Assembly (NCBI GenBank): GCA_008501585.1
Contig: QQUN01000018.1
Coordinates: forward strand, 1 to 64,000
Length of the DNA: 64,000 nucleotides
Source of the DNA: Pseudomonadota bacterium
Lineage (GTDB): Bacteria; Pseudomonadota; Gammaproteobacteria; Burkholderiales; Rhodocyclaceae
Reading direction: 5' to 3'
The notes below the pieces were generated by a model that was not told the origin of the DNA, did no database searches, and saw only the letters and a list, made by a program, of their open reading frames with translations. This document shows, in pieces, positions 24,642-34,697 of this stretch; position 1 is the first letter of the stretch, and each line of letters starts with the position of its first letter. Made by a program: the position numbers and the translations under genes.

Positions 24642-26735
24642 TCAGTCGAAGGCGTAGCGCGCCGACACGCCGGCGAACCAGCCGAAGCCGCTGCCCGGCT
24701 CGTAGAAGCGGCCGTTGCCGTCGCCGACAATGACCGAGCCGACGTAGCTGCGGTCGAACAGGTTGTCGAGGCGGACCATCTCGGTCAGCGTCCAGGGGCC
24801 GTGCTTTTGCTCGGCAGTGAGGCGCAGGTTGAACACGGTGTAGGCCGGCGCGGCGCGCTCGGTGTTGCTGTCTTCCACATACACCTTGCCGCGGTACTGG
24901 GCTTCGAGCGCGGCCGACAGGTCGTTGCGCGGGCGCCAGACGATCTCACCGAAGGCGCTGGTGGCCGGGATGCCGGGCATGCGTGCACCGTCGGCCACGG
25001 TGGTGCTGCCGTTGGTGAAGGCGCCGTCGTAGATGGCGCGCAGCCAGGTGACGGCGAGGCGGGCCCGCCACTGCTCGGAAAACTCCGAATCGAGCGCCAG
25101 TTCCATGCCCTGGCGCAGCGTCTGCGCGGCGTTGGCGTAGACCGTGCGCCCGCCGGAGGAGCTGGCCACCACCAGTTCGTCATCGGTGCGGATCTGGAAA
25201 ACGGCCGCGTTGAGGCGGGTGTCGTCGCTCAGGAAGGCCTTGGCGCCCAACTCGTACTGCACGCTGGTTGCCGGCTTGAGGTCGAAGTTGAAGCCGCCGC
25301 CTGCGCTGGCGTAGGACATCTCGGTGATGGTCGGCGTCTCGAAGCCGCGCGCTGCGCTGGCGTAGAGGTTGAGCGCCGGGCTCACCGCCCACAGCACGCC
25401 GATGGCCGGCGTGGTCTTGCGATAGCTCACCTCGCCGCTGCCGTCACCGTTGGACAGGTAGGCGTCGTCCACCTCGTACTCGACATGGCTGTGGCGCAGG
25501 CCGGCCTGCAGCGTGACCTTGCCGAGCTGCCAGGCGGCCTGCACGTAGGGGTCGAGGCTGGTGACGGTGTTGATTTCGTCGCGGCGCAGCCTGCCCTTGA
25601 CGCCCAGCGTGCTGCCGATGAAGTTTTCGTAGCCCTTGCGGTCGTCCTCCGAGCGGTCGTAGTCCAGCCCGCCGGTGAGGGTCAGCACGCCGGGGCCGGC
25701 GTCGAGGGTGTGGATCCAGCGCGCGCCAAAGCCGTGGAAACTGCGGTCGAAGTCGACCACACCGCCCGAGTGCGTCGGCGCCGCCTGCACGAAGCTGGGG
25801 ATGGACAGATACTGCGTGACGCTGCGCGTGCCGGCGTAGGCGTTGAACTCCAGTCGCCCGGCGCCGAACTGGCGGGCGTACTGCAGGCCGCCCTGCATGT
25901 GCTCGATGTGCTTGCGGGTGTTGTAGGTGGTGGCGTTGCTCTCGACTGCGCTGGGGTCGGCCTTGAAGGTGGCCCACTTGAGGCCGAGCGGGTCTTGCGT
26001 GTCGGTCTGCTTGAGCGAACTGGCGGTCAATTTGAGCGTGCTGTCGGCATCGGGCACGAAGCTCAGCTTGGCGAAACCCTGGTCCCGGGTGACCGCGCTG
26101 TGATCGCGAAAGCCATTGCTGTCGAAGCGCGAGGTGTTGAGGATGTAGCCGGTGCTGCCCACGGCGCCCTCGGCGCCCAGCTCGATCTTGCTGGTGCCCC
26201 ATGAGCCGGCCGTGACGCCGGCCTTGAGGCTGGGCTTGCCCTTGCCGTCACGCGAGAAGAGCTGGATCACGCCGCCGGAGCTGGCGCCATACACGCTGGA
26301 GAAGGGCCCGCGCAGCACCTCGATGCGCTCGGCGGTGTCGAGGTTGAAGGTGGCCGCCTGGCCCTGGCCGTCGGGCGTGCTGGCGGGGATGCCGTCGGTG
26401 ATGAGCTTGATGCCACGCACCCCGAAGGCCGCGCGGGTACCGAAGCCGCGCGAGGAAATCTGCAGATCCTGCGCGTAGTTGTTGCGGTTCTGGATCACCA
26501 GGCCCGGCACGCCAACGAGCGCCTCGGAGGCGTTCACGCCGAGCTTGCCCTCGCTGATGGTACGGCTGTCGACCACGTCGATGGAGTAGGGCAGGTCGAA
26601 GCTCTCGGCCTCGGCGCGGCTGCCGGTGACTACCACCGGGTTGAGGACCGCGGTATCGGCGGCGGCTGCCGTGCCGGCAAACACCGGGAGCAGGGCGAGG
26701 AGCAACGGGCGGGGGGTGAAGCGGTGGCGTGGCAT
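24642..26735 (-). CDS. TonB-dependent outer membrane receptor (iron-regulated candidate)
   Basis: 697-aa receptor with a signal peptide (RPLLLALLPVFAGTAAAAD). The TonB-box/plug region (NPVVVTGSRAEAESFDLPYS, GVPGLVIQNRNNYAQDLQIS, RGFGTRAAFGVRGIKLITDG) and the barrel are complete, ending ...VSARYAFD with terminal beta-strand character. The start is the ATG at 26735; an in-frame extension upstream is not signal-peptide-like. The substrate is not deducible from motifs, but a Fur-like box 90 bp upstream suggests a ferric siderophore or similar iron source. It converges with the acyltransferase fusion. Confidence 0.88.
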   Translation of the reverse strand: MPRHRFTPRPLLLALLPVFAGTAAAADTAVLNPVVVTGSRAEAESFDLPYSIDVVDSRTISEGKLGVNASEALVGVPGLVIQNRNNYAQDLQISSRGFGTRAAFGVRGIKLITDGIPASTPDGQGQAATFNLDTAERIEVLRGPFSSVYGASSGGVIQLFSRDGKGKPSLKAGVTAGSWGTSKIELGAEGAVGSTGYILNTSRFDSNGFRDHSAVTRDQGFAKLSFVPDADSTLKLTASSLKQTDTQDPLGLKWATFKADPSAVESNATTYNTRKHIEHMQGGLQYARQFGAGRLEFNAYAGTRSVTQYLSIPSFVQAAPTHSGGVVDFDRSFHGFGARWIHTLDAGPGVLTLTGGLDYDRSEDDRKGYENFIGSTLGVKGRLRRDEINTVTSLDPYVQAAWQLGKVTLQAGLRHSHVEYEVDDAYLSNGDGSGEVSYRKTTPAIGVLWAVSPALNLYASAARGFETPTITEMSYASAGGGFNFDLKPATSVQYELGAKAFLSDDTRLNAAVFQIRTDDELVVASSSGGRTVYANAAQTLRQGMELALDSEFSEQWRARLAVTWLRAIYDGAFTNGSTTVADGARMPGIPATSAFGEIVWRPRNDLSAALEAQYRGKVYVEDSNTERAAPAYTVFNLRLTAEQKHGPWTLTEMVRLDNLFDRSYVGSVIVGDGNGRFYEPGSGFGWFAGVSARYAFD

Positions 26736-26822
26736 GAGCGGATTCCGTATCGGGGCCTGAATGGGGCCCAGTGTGCCGCTGTGCCGATGCGTCGGCGACC
26801 GCAACTGCCGGGTGTCGGACTC

Positions 26823-26837
26823 ATGAAAATCATGATT
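26823..26837 (-). promoter_or_regulatory. Fur-like box upstream of the TonB receptor
   Basis: ATGAAAATCATGATT matches 12 of 15 positions of the core of the Fur consensus (ATGATAATCATTATC) and contains the palindrome AATCATGATT. It lies 88 bp upstream of the receptor start in a short A/T patch within GC-rich DNA. Iron regulation is inferred. Confidence 0.5.
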
Positions 26838-26859
26838 CGCCGGCCCCGCCCGGCGCCGC

Positions 26860-27219
26860 TCAGCCGCCCGCGCGCTTGACAGTGAAGCCGTCCTTCTTCA
26901 GTGCCTCGATCACCCGCTCGCAGTGATCGCCCTGGATCTCGATCACCCCATCCTTGACCGTGCCGCCGGTGCCGCAGCCGGTGCGCAGCTTCTTGCCCAG
27001 CACCGCCAGTTCGATGGCGTTCAAGGCCACGCCGCGCACCACCGTCACCGCCTTGCCACCGCGCCCCTTGGTCTCGCGGCTGACGCGTACGATGCCGTCG
27101 CCCCTGGCCACCGGCGCGGCAGAGGCGCAGCAGCACGCGGCCACGGGTTGCCGGCAGTCGGGGCACATGCGGCCACTGTCGGTGGAATAGACAAGGCCGC
27201 CGGAGCCGGATTTACGCAT
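26860..27219 (-). CDS. yciH: SUI1/YciH family translation-initiation-factor homologue
   Basis: 119-aa homologue of eIF1 (SUI1 fold). The fold region reads GKAVTVVRGVALNAIELAVLGKKLRTGCGTGGTVKDG and ends IQGDHCERVIEALKKDGF. Bacterial YciH has been linked to start-codon fidelity and stress-time translation. The N-terminal stretch CPDCRQPVAACCCAS holds five Cys and could bind metal. The ATG at 27219 gives the family start (MRKSGSGGLVYSTDSGRMCP). Confidence 0.93.
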   Translation of the reverse strand: MRKSGSGGLVYSTDSGRMCPDCRQPVAACCCASAAPVARGDGIVRVSRETKGRGGKAVTVVRGVALNAIELAVLGKKLRTGCGTGGTVKDGVIEIQGDHCERVIEALKKDGFTVKRAGG

Positions 27220-27294
27220 GGGAGTCCTCAAGATGCTGTCGCCGATGCGGCCGAAGTCTATTACGTGGCGCGCGTGCCGGCCAGCCATGGGGAC

Positions 27295-27317
27295 TTGTCC
27301 ACAGTTTCTGTGGATAA
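27295..27317. promoter_or_regulatory. Inverted pair of DnaA boxes
   Basis: TTGTCCACA (27295-27303, one mismatch to TTATCCACA) and its inverted partner TGTGGATAA (27309-27317, perfect consensus on the minus strand) are separated by 5 bp and form one dyad. They lie between divergent yciH and yajD. This may be a DnaA-titrating or DnaA-regulated site; a chromosomal origin is not supported by the genes around it. Confidence 0.5.
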
Positions 27318-27431
27318 GTCTTTGGGCAAACGGACGTATGAGCGGATTCATTCATGATCGAAGCGCTGCTGCATTTTTAGGCAGTGCGTCGTCATGCGGC
27401 TATGATGCAAGCGTCCACACCGGAGCCCCAC

Positions 27432-27797
27432 ATGAAGACGCCAGACCCCAGCAAACTCGACCGCATCGTCGCCGACGCCCGCCGCGCCGCCGACACCCGC
27501 GCCCAGGGCTATCGCGAACGCGCCCTCAAGATCTACCCGTGGATCTGCGGCCGCTGCGCACGGACGTTCACCCACGCCAACCTGCGCGAGCTGACGGTGC
27601 ACCACCGCGACCACAACCACGACAACAACCCGCCCGACGGCAGTAACTGGGAGTTGCTGTGCCTGTACTGCCACGACAACGAACACCAGCGCCAGGCCGA
27701 AGCGGCAGCCGGCGGCAGCATGCAGACCGACCGCGGCCCGGTGGCTACGCATTCGCCGTTCGCGGGGTTGAAGGGGTTGTTGGGGAAGGGGGGTTGA
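27432..27797 (+). CDS. yajD: YajD-like HNH nuclease
   Basis: 121-aa small HNH endonuclease. The zinc-ribbon Cys pair in WICGRCARTF and the second pair in LLCLYCHDNEH flank the catalytic ELTVHHRDHNHDNNPPDGSNWELL segment (HHxDxNxxNN). The ATG at 27432 fits the family start; a longer frame from 27384 lacks a ribosome site. YajD proteins are single-domain nucleases of unclear cellular role. Confidence 0.9.
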   Translation: MKTPDPSKLDRIVADARRAADTRAQGYRERALKIYPWICGRCARTFTHANLRELTVHHRDHNHDNNPPDGSNWELLCLYCHDNEHQRQAEAAAGGSMQTDRGPVATHSPFAGLKGLLGKGG

Positions 27798-27869
27798 GGG
27801 ATGTGGCTTGGCGGGCGAAGCCGCCAGTCGAGGAACCCGGAGGTGATGCCGCGGGTCCTCGAGCAAGTG

Positions 27870-28301
27870 CTACGACTTGCTTGCGCCGGCCAACAACTGG
27901 TCGATGACAGGATCCATCTTGTCCTTGGTGGAGCCCCACTTGGTCAGGGACAAGCCGCCTTTGCCATTGAGATGGTAGTCGGCCGACCCAATCTGACGCC
28001 CGCCACGCCACAGGCGCAGCTCGGCGTGAGAGATATAGGTTGTGATGTCCCATGAACGCAATGCGGTTTAGGTCAGGGTCACATCACATGCGTTGGCCCG
28101 GGACGCGCTGACTACCGTTGTGTCGATATTGTTCCTGCTGAAACCGTCTCGAAGAACGGCGACAAAGTCAGCAACTGTGACTTTCGGGTTGTCGACAATG
28201 CACACTTCCCGGAGGTTTTCGGACGGGGCGACCGAGCGAACATTTATGGACGTGCAGCCGGAAATGGTGACTGCCACAGCGATGGCGGGAATGAATTTCA
28301 T
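27870..28301 (-). pseudogene. Sbal_3080-type lipoprotein gene interrupted by one in-frame TAA
   Basis: The first part (28301-28068) encodes a signal peptide with lipobox TISGC (Cys16) and 77 residues ending CDVTLT. The frame then meets TAA at 28070-28068 and continues unbroken as TALRSWDITTYISHAELRLW and on to GKGGLSLTKWGSTKDKMDPV, down to 27870. From memory of the family, the complete protein reads ...LTYTALRSWD..., so the TAA replaces a Tyr codon (TAC/TAT) by a single base change. Upstream and downstream parts both keep coding character, so the lesion is recent, or the codon is read through. The function of the family is unknown. Confidence 0.8.
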
Positions 28302-28421
28302 GGGCTTTTCTGAATCGACGTTGAGATGCCGTAAAGCATAGTCGATAAGGGTGTTGTCTTGTCGTTTGGAAGAGGACGGCGCGGCGGTAGTTGCGTCTGG
28401 CCGCCCCTCCCATGCGATTAC

Positions 28422-29483
28422 CTAGTCAGCGCCTTCATGAACTTCCAGCACGATCTTCCCTACATGCTGCTTCTCCAGAAACACCTCCTGGGCCTGGGTG
28501 ATCTGTTCCAGTGGAAATCTGCAAGCCACCACGGGGGCGACCTCGCCGGCTTCAATCCGACGGACCAGGTTGGCGAAGACGTCCGGCCCGAGCACGGTGC
28601 ACCCGTAGAGGCTGAGATCCTTCAGATATAGGGTGCGAACATCGAGTTCGACGATCGGTCCGGCGATGGCGCCTGAGACGGCGTAGCGGCCGCCGGGGCG
28701 CAGTACCTCCAGATACTGCGGCCATTGCGGGCCGGCAACGAGGTCGACGACGACGTCGATGCTGTTGGCGCCGAGCGCCGCGCTCAGGACCGTGTCGCGG
28801 GGGATCACCTCGTCGGCGCCGAGGGCGTGCAGGGCGGCGGCCTTGCTCGGGGTGGATACGGCCAGTACGTAGGCGCCACGGGCCTTGGCCAGCTGGATGG
28901 CGGCGGAACCGACACCGCCCGACGCTCCGGTGACCAGCACGCGTTCGCCCCGCGTGACCTGGCTGCGGGTGAGTATGTTTTCTGCCGTCGAGTACGAGCA
29001 GGGGAAGGAGGCGAGTTCCACATCGGTGAGCGGGCTGTCGATGGCATGGGCATGCCGGCTGGCCACCACGGCGAACTCGGCAAAGCCACCATCGCATTCG
29101 GAGCCGAGATACCACGGTGGCGAGCGCAGCTGGCCGCCCGCTTCTCGCAGGCAGGGCTCGACGAGCACGCGCGTTCCGATGCGAGAGGCGTCAACCCCGG
29201 CGCCGACCGACACGATATGGCCGCACACATCTGCGCCCTGGATGCGGGGAAAGACGAGCGGTTCGCCGGTCCAGCTGGCGTCAGTGGCGTCGTTGTCGTG
29301 CTTTGAATACCAGCCGATGCGTGTGTTGATGTCAGTGTTGTTGACGCCTGCAGCGCTTACCCGGATCAGCACCTCGCCCGGGCCGGGCGTCGGGACCGGT
29401 AGCGCGGTGTCGAACTTGAGCATCTCCATGCCGCCGTGGCCAATGAGTTGTACGCCGCGCATGGTGGTGGGAAGTTGGGTCAT
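28422..29483 (-). CDS. Zinc-type alcohol dehydrogenase / quinone oxidoreductase family protein
   Basis: 353-aa MDR-superfamily oxidoreductase. The GroES-like N-terminal half has VSAAGVNNTDINTRIGWYS and FPRIQGADVCGHIVSVG; the nucleotide-binding half has VLVTGASGGVGSAAIQLAKARGAYV (NADPH-type Rossmann GxGxxG-like) and HALGADEVIPRD. It lacks a clear structural-zinc Cys cluster, placing it nearer to quinone oxidoreductase-like members. Its start overlaps the stop of the TetR gene (ATGA), so the regulator and enzyme are one unit controlled by the operator at 30018-30052. The substrate is probably a reactive carbonyl or quinone, but this is not proven. Confidence 0.85.
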   Translation of the reverse strand: MTQLPTTMRGVQLIGHGGMEMLKFDTALPVPTPGPGEVLIRVSAAGVNNTDINTRIGWYSKHDNDATDASWTGEPLVFPRIQGADVCGHIVSVGAGVDASRIGTRVLVEPCLREAGGQLRSPPWYLGSECDGGFAEFAVVASRHAHAIDSPLTDVELASFPCSYSTAENILTRSQVTRGERVLVTGASGGVGSAAIQLAKARGAYVLAVSTPSKAAALHALGADEVIPRDTVLSAALGANSIDVVVDLVAGPQWPQYLEVLRPGGRYAVSGAIAGPIVELDVRTLYLKDLSLYGCTVLGPDVFANLVRRIEAGEVAPVVACRFPLEQITQAQEVFLEKQHVGKIVLEVHEGAD

Positions 29484-30004
29484 GGGTGATGTCCTTCGAT
29501 GAGTTGAAGTGCGGCGGTCTGCGCCGCGTGGATGGCCTGGTCGCCCTGAACGGGCCAGGCGGCCGAGGCGCCTTCGTGAAGGAGGAACAGTGCCAGCGCC
29601 TGGTCAGGCCGGCCACTGAGATGGGCGAGGCGATCGATCAGATCCTGTTTGTGCTGGCAGACCGCCGCGACGATCTGGGGGTGGCCGGGGTATGCGGCAA
29701 AGGCGTTCATCGACAGGCAGCCATGGGGGGCATCGTGTGCCATCCACTGCCCGAGGCGCTGGAATAGGTGTGTCACGGCGCCGACACCGGCAGGTGGCAG
29801 GCCGTCGGCCAGAAAATCGAGATAGCGGGCGTGGCGATGGGCCAGGGCGCCGATCACCATGGCTTCTTTTGACGGAAAATGGCGGTATAGCGTGCGCAGA
29901 CTGACGCCAGCGGCGGCCTTAAGGTCGGCCACGCTGGGTTCGGCAAAGCCGTGGCGGCTGAATGCCTGTTCGAGACGCTCGGCGATCTGGGCTTGAACGG
30001 TCAT
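29480..30004 (-). CDS. TetR family transcriptional regulator
   Basis: 174-aa repressor-type regulator. The N-terminal HTH reads VADLKAAAGVSLRTLYRHFPSKEAMV, a classical TetR signature. The rest is an all-helical ligand/dimer domain with two Cys. It is the first gene of a two-gene unit with the oxidoreductase. A 28-bp perfect palindrome sits 20 bp upstream of its start, which strongly suggests autoregulation, with ligand release inducing the enzyme. Confidence 0.92.
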   Translation of the reverse strand: MTVQAQIAERLEQAFSRHGFAEPSVADLKAAAGVSLRTLYRHFPSKEAMVIGALAHRHARYLDFLADGLPPAGVGAVTHLFQRLGQWMAHDAPHGCLSMNAFAAYPGHPQIVAAVCQHKQDLIDRLAHLSGRPDQALALFLLHEGASAAWPVQGDQAIHAAQTAALQLIEGHHP

Positions 30005-30017
30005 GGGTTGGCCTGAA

Positions 30018-30052
30018 GTAGAGTGATTGCTCTACCTCAAGGTAGAGCAATC
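30018..30052. promoter_or_regulatory. TetR operator (13-bp arms, overlapping third half-site)
   Basis: GATTGCTCTACCT (30025-30037), CA, AGGTAGAGCAATC (30040-30052): 13-bp perfect arms with a 2-bp spacer. A further TAGAG at 30019-30023 faces CTCTA at 30031-30035, giving three half-sites for a possible second register. It lies between the divergent TetR gene and the ABC-F gene, so it could also affect the latter. Confidence 0.8.
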
Positions 30053-30235
30053 GTTCTCCTTGTGTCAACGCGGTGTCCGACACCGGCCAGCCACGCCGTG
30101 CCGGCCGTCGGCTTGATTGACGGCGGCCCGCACGGACAGGGATACTCCCGCCCTTGTCGTCGGGCGTTCGCCCGGCACGCTTCTTTTCCCGTCTCGCCTC
30201 ACGCTGTTGCCAGACCCCGCTGGAGTTTCACCCGT

Positions 30236-32170
<1,935 letters not shown>

Positions 32171-32189
32171 ACGGAAGACTCTCCGGCGC

Positions 32190-33137
32190 TCAGTCGCGGC
32201 GGGCCGCCTTGCGCGTCCGCTTCTCGGCGTACATGGCCTGGTCGGCCTTGTCGTAGGCGTGTTGCAGGCCGGCTGAATGCGTGCGCATGGCCAGACCGAT
32301 CGACATGTCGACCCCGGCGGCGTCGGCGGCGGTGCGCAACCGGCGAAACAGCGTGTTCGCCCCGGTGCGGTCGCACTCCACGCTGAGGATGCCGAACTCG
32401 TCGCCACCGAGCCGGGCGACGATGTCGTTACCGCGAACACAGTCGCGCAAGATGTCGGCCGCCTGGGCGATCAGCGCGTCACCGGCGGCATGTCCGCGCG
32501 CGTCGTTGACGCGCTTCAGGCCGTCGAGGTCGGCAATGATGATCGCCGCCGAGTGGCCGTAGCGACGGCAGCGGGCGTCCTCCTGGACGAGCAGGGTGTC
32601 CCAGCCGCGGCGGTTGTAGAGACCGGTCTGCGTGTCGGTCATGGCCTCGGCCGCCAGGCGTTCGGCGCGCCGTTTTTCATCGGTGGCTTGAAGCTCCGCC
32701 TGCAGGAGGGTGCTCAACAAGCCGCCGAGTAGCTCGACCAGCGGCAATTCCTCGGTGATCGACTCGGGCTGGTCGGCCGGGTCGATGGCGCACAGCGTGC
32801 CGAACAGGCTGCCGTCGGCGCGCACCAGCGGCAGCCCGACATAGGCCTTGATTGCAACCTGCTGGCCGATCGGCGCCGAGGCATAGGCCGGTACGGCCGC
32901 CGAGCGCGGCGCAATGCGCGGGCCGTTGCCCTTGACCATCTCTGAGCAGAATGAATCCGCCCAGCGAAACACCGTGCCGGGCTCGACCCCGTAGCCGTGA
33001 TCTTCGGCGTCGAGCACGATCCAGTCGTCCCCCTCGGTGCGGGTGACCATCCACAATTTGAAGCCGAGCCGCTTGTGCAGGTGGCGCAGAACCGCGCGAC
33101 TGGCTGCGGTAAAGTCGGTGAAACTCAGTGCTTCCAT
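32190..33137 (-). CDS. GAF-GGDEF diguanylate cyclase
   Basis: 315-aa soluble protein. The N-terminal GAF domain (residues ~10-155, including AIKAYVGLPLVRADGSLFGTLCAIDP) joins a GGDEF domain with intact RLGGDEFG and DLDGLKRVND. No RxxD inhibitory site is evident just before the GGDEF motif (it reads GNDIVARLGGDEF). It should make c-di-GMP in response to a GAF ligand. It is followed on the same strand by an HD-GYP gene and a MerR/B12 gene, forming a small c-di-GMP block. Confidence 0.9.
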   Translation of the reverse strand: MEALSFTDFTAASRAVLRHLHKRLGFKLWMVTRTEGDDWIVLDAEDHGYGVEPGTVFRWADSFCSEMVKGNGPRIAPRSAAVPAYASAPIGQQVAIKAYVGLPLVRADGSLFGTLCAIDPADQPESITEELPLVELLGGLLSTLLQAELQATDEKRRAERLAAEAMTDTQTGLYNRRGWDTLLVQEDARCRRYGHSAAIIIADLDGLKRVNDARGHAAGDALIAQAADILRDCVRGNDIVARLGGDEFGILSVECDRTGANTLFRRLRTAADAAGVDMSIGLAMRTHSAGLQHAYDKADQAMYAEKRTRKAARRD

Positions 33138-33232
33138 CGATGCCTCTTATCGCGTGCGGGCGGGGACGTGACGGGCCAGTGGCTTGGTGACACTCTAGCG
33201 ACGATCGGCGCGTCCGCCTATGCGGGTTCGCC

Positions 33233-34612
33233 TCAGGGGTGTGCCGCGGCGACAGCCTGTGGCGCCGCGGCCGCTGGGGTGTCGAGCCGTTCGAGCGCCG
33301 CCTTGAGTGCGTCGAAGCAGTCCGGGTCGATGGCGGTGCCGATGTTCTCAGCCATGATCTCCAGCGTTTTCGGGATCGGGATGGCGCCGCGGTAGGGACG
33401 CTCGGCGGTGATCGCGTCGAAGATGTCGGCCGTGGTGATGATGCGGGTCTCGATGGCAATCTGGCCGGCGCTCAGGCCGCGCGGATAGCCGCCGCCGTCG
33501 AGCCGCTCATGGTGTGCGGCCGATACGCGGGCCAGCGCTTCAAAGGCCGGAATGCGCATCAGGATGGTCTCGGTGTGGGCGGCGTGCATTTTGACGGCCG
33601 ACCATTCGGCCTCGTCGAGCTTGCCGGGTTTGTCGAGGATGGTGTTCGACACGCCGAGTTTGCCCACGTCGTGCAGCAGGGCGCCGCGGCGGAGCCAGCG
33701 CCGCCGTGATGCCGACAGGCCGAGCGTCTCGGCGATCATGTCGGTGTACAAGGCCACGCGGGCGCTGTGCCCCGAGGTGTAGGGGCTCTTGGCATCGACC
33801 ACCTGGCCGAAGGCGGCGGCGATTTCATCGAGATAGTCGTCGTCCAGTGCGACCTCGGCGCGGCCTGGCTCCAGCGCGAAGACGGCGGTGTCCAGCTGCG
33901 GATCGGCCAGCGTGGTCCAGAACGCCGGGTCGGTCGCCACCTGCTCGAGCGCGGCCACCAGCGTCGGATCAAACCAGCTGCCGGCGCGTGCGCGGGCTTC
34001 GGCCAGTGCGGCGGCGGCGCCGTCGGCGGTGTGAAAGACGTCCACCACCTGCGCCAGCAGCGCGATGCGCGAATACAGCGGAATCGCCTCGCCGGCGAGC
34101 CGTTCGGGACGGCCCTCGCCATTCCAGTGCTCGTCGAGTGAATGCACCCCCATGGCCACGCCCTCGCCAAACCGCAGCTGGCGGGCGATGTCGGCGCCGC
34201 GTTGGCAGCGGGTCTGGATCAGCTCCTGGGCGATGCGGTCGCCATCGCGGAAGATCGTCAGCATGGCGCGAAAGCGCTCGGCCAGGCCCGCGTGCAGGCC
34301 GGTATGGCGCAGCACGAAATTGAGCACCTGGGGCAGGCTGCCATCGACGCGCTTGAAGTCATGCTTGAAGCGGCGGTCGTCCGCCAGATACAGCTCGCAG
34401 ATGCGCGCCGCGTTGCTGCTGCAGCCCAGGTCCTTGAGCAGCAGCGTGTAGTACAGCTCGCGCAGACGGGCCTCGTCGAGCCCGATCGTGCGGCCGATGT
34501 GGGTGCCGATCCAGCAGCAGCGCACACAATGGCCGGGCGGTTGGCCTTCGGTCATGTCGAGCGCGTGGCTGAGCGCACCGATCAGTTCGGACAGTTTGAG
34601 AGAATCTGGCAT
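33233..34612 (-). CDS. HD-GYP c-di-GMP phosphodiesterase with a second HD-like N-terminal domain
   Basis: 459-aa protein. The C-terminal half is a complete HD-GYP domain: GHSARVALYTD, GALLHDVGKLGVSNTILDKPGKL and HHERLDGGGYPRG. The N-terminal half (IGTHIGRTIGLDEARLRELYYTLLLKDLGCSSNAARICELY) looks like a degenerate HD domain in which the HD pair is KD, so it is probably a sensor or dimer module. HD-GYP enzymes degrade c-di-GMP to GMP. The ATG at 34612 was chosen over a longer frame that lacks domain character. Confidence 0.88.
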   Translation of the reverse strand: MPDSLKLSELIGALSHALDMTEGQPPGHCVRCCWIGTHIGRTIGLDEARLRELYYTLLLKDLGCSSNAARICELYLADDRRFKHDFKRVDGSLPQVLNFVLRHTGLHAGLAERFRAMLTIFRDGDRIAQELIQTRCQRGADIARQLRFGEGVAMGVHSLDEHWNGEGRPERLAGEAIPLYSRIALLAQVVDVFHTADGAAAALAEARARAGSWFDPTLVAALEQVATDPAFWTTLADPQLDTAVFALEPGRAEVALDDDYLDEIAAAFGQVVDAKSPYTSGHSARVALYTDMIAETLGLSASRRRWLRRGALLHDVGKLGVSNTILDKPGKLDEAEWSAVKMHAAHTETILMRIPAFEALARVSAAHHERLDGGGYPRGLSAGQIAIETRIITTADIFDAITAERPYRGAIPIPKTLEIMAENIGTAIDPDCFDALKAALERLDTPAAAAPQAVAAAHP

Positions 34613-34697
34613 CCGGTGGCGTGCTCCGCCGGTCGAGGGAGAATCCGATACAGGCGTTAACGGCCGCCGGCCCGGCAACTTGATCGTGGTGCTGGGC

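Noticed and set aside
27295-27317. Chromosomal or plasmid origin
   Set aside because: Only two DnaA boxes are present, with no A/T-rich unwinding region and no dnaA, dnaN, rep or par gene nearby.
27870-28061. Separate 63-aa gene starting at TTG 28061
   Set aside because: It is in the same frame as the upstream lipoprotein fragment and continues its family sequence, so it is the second half of an interrupted gene.
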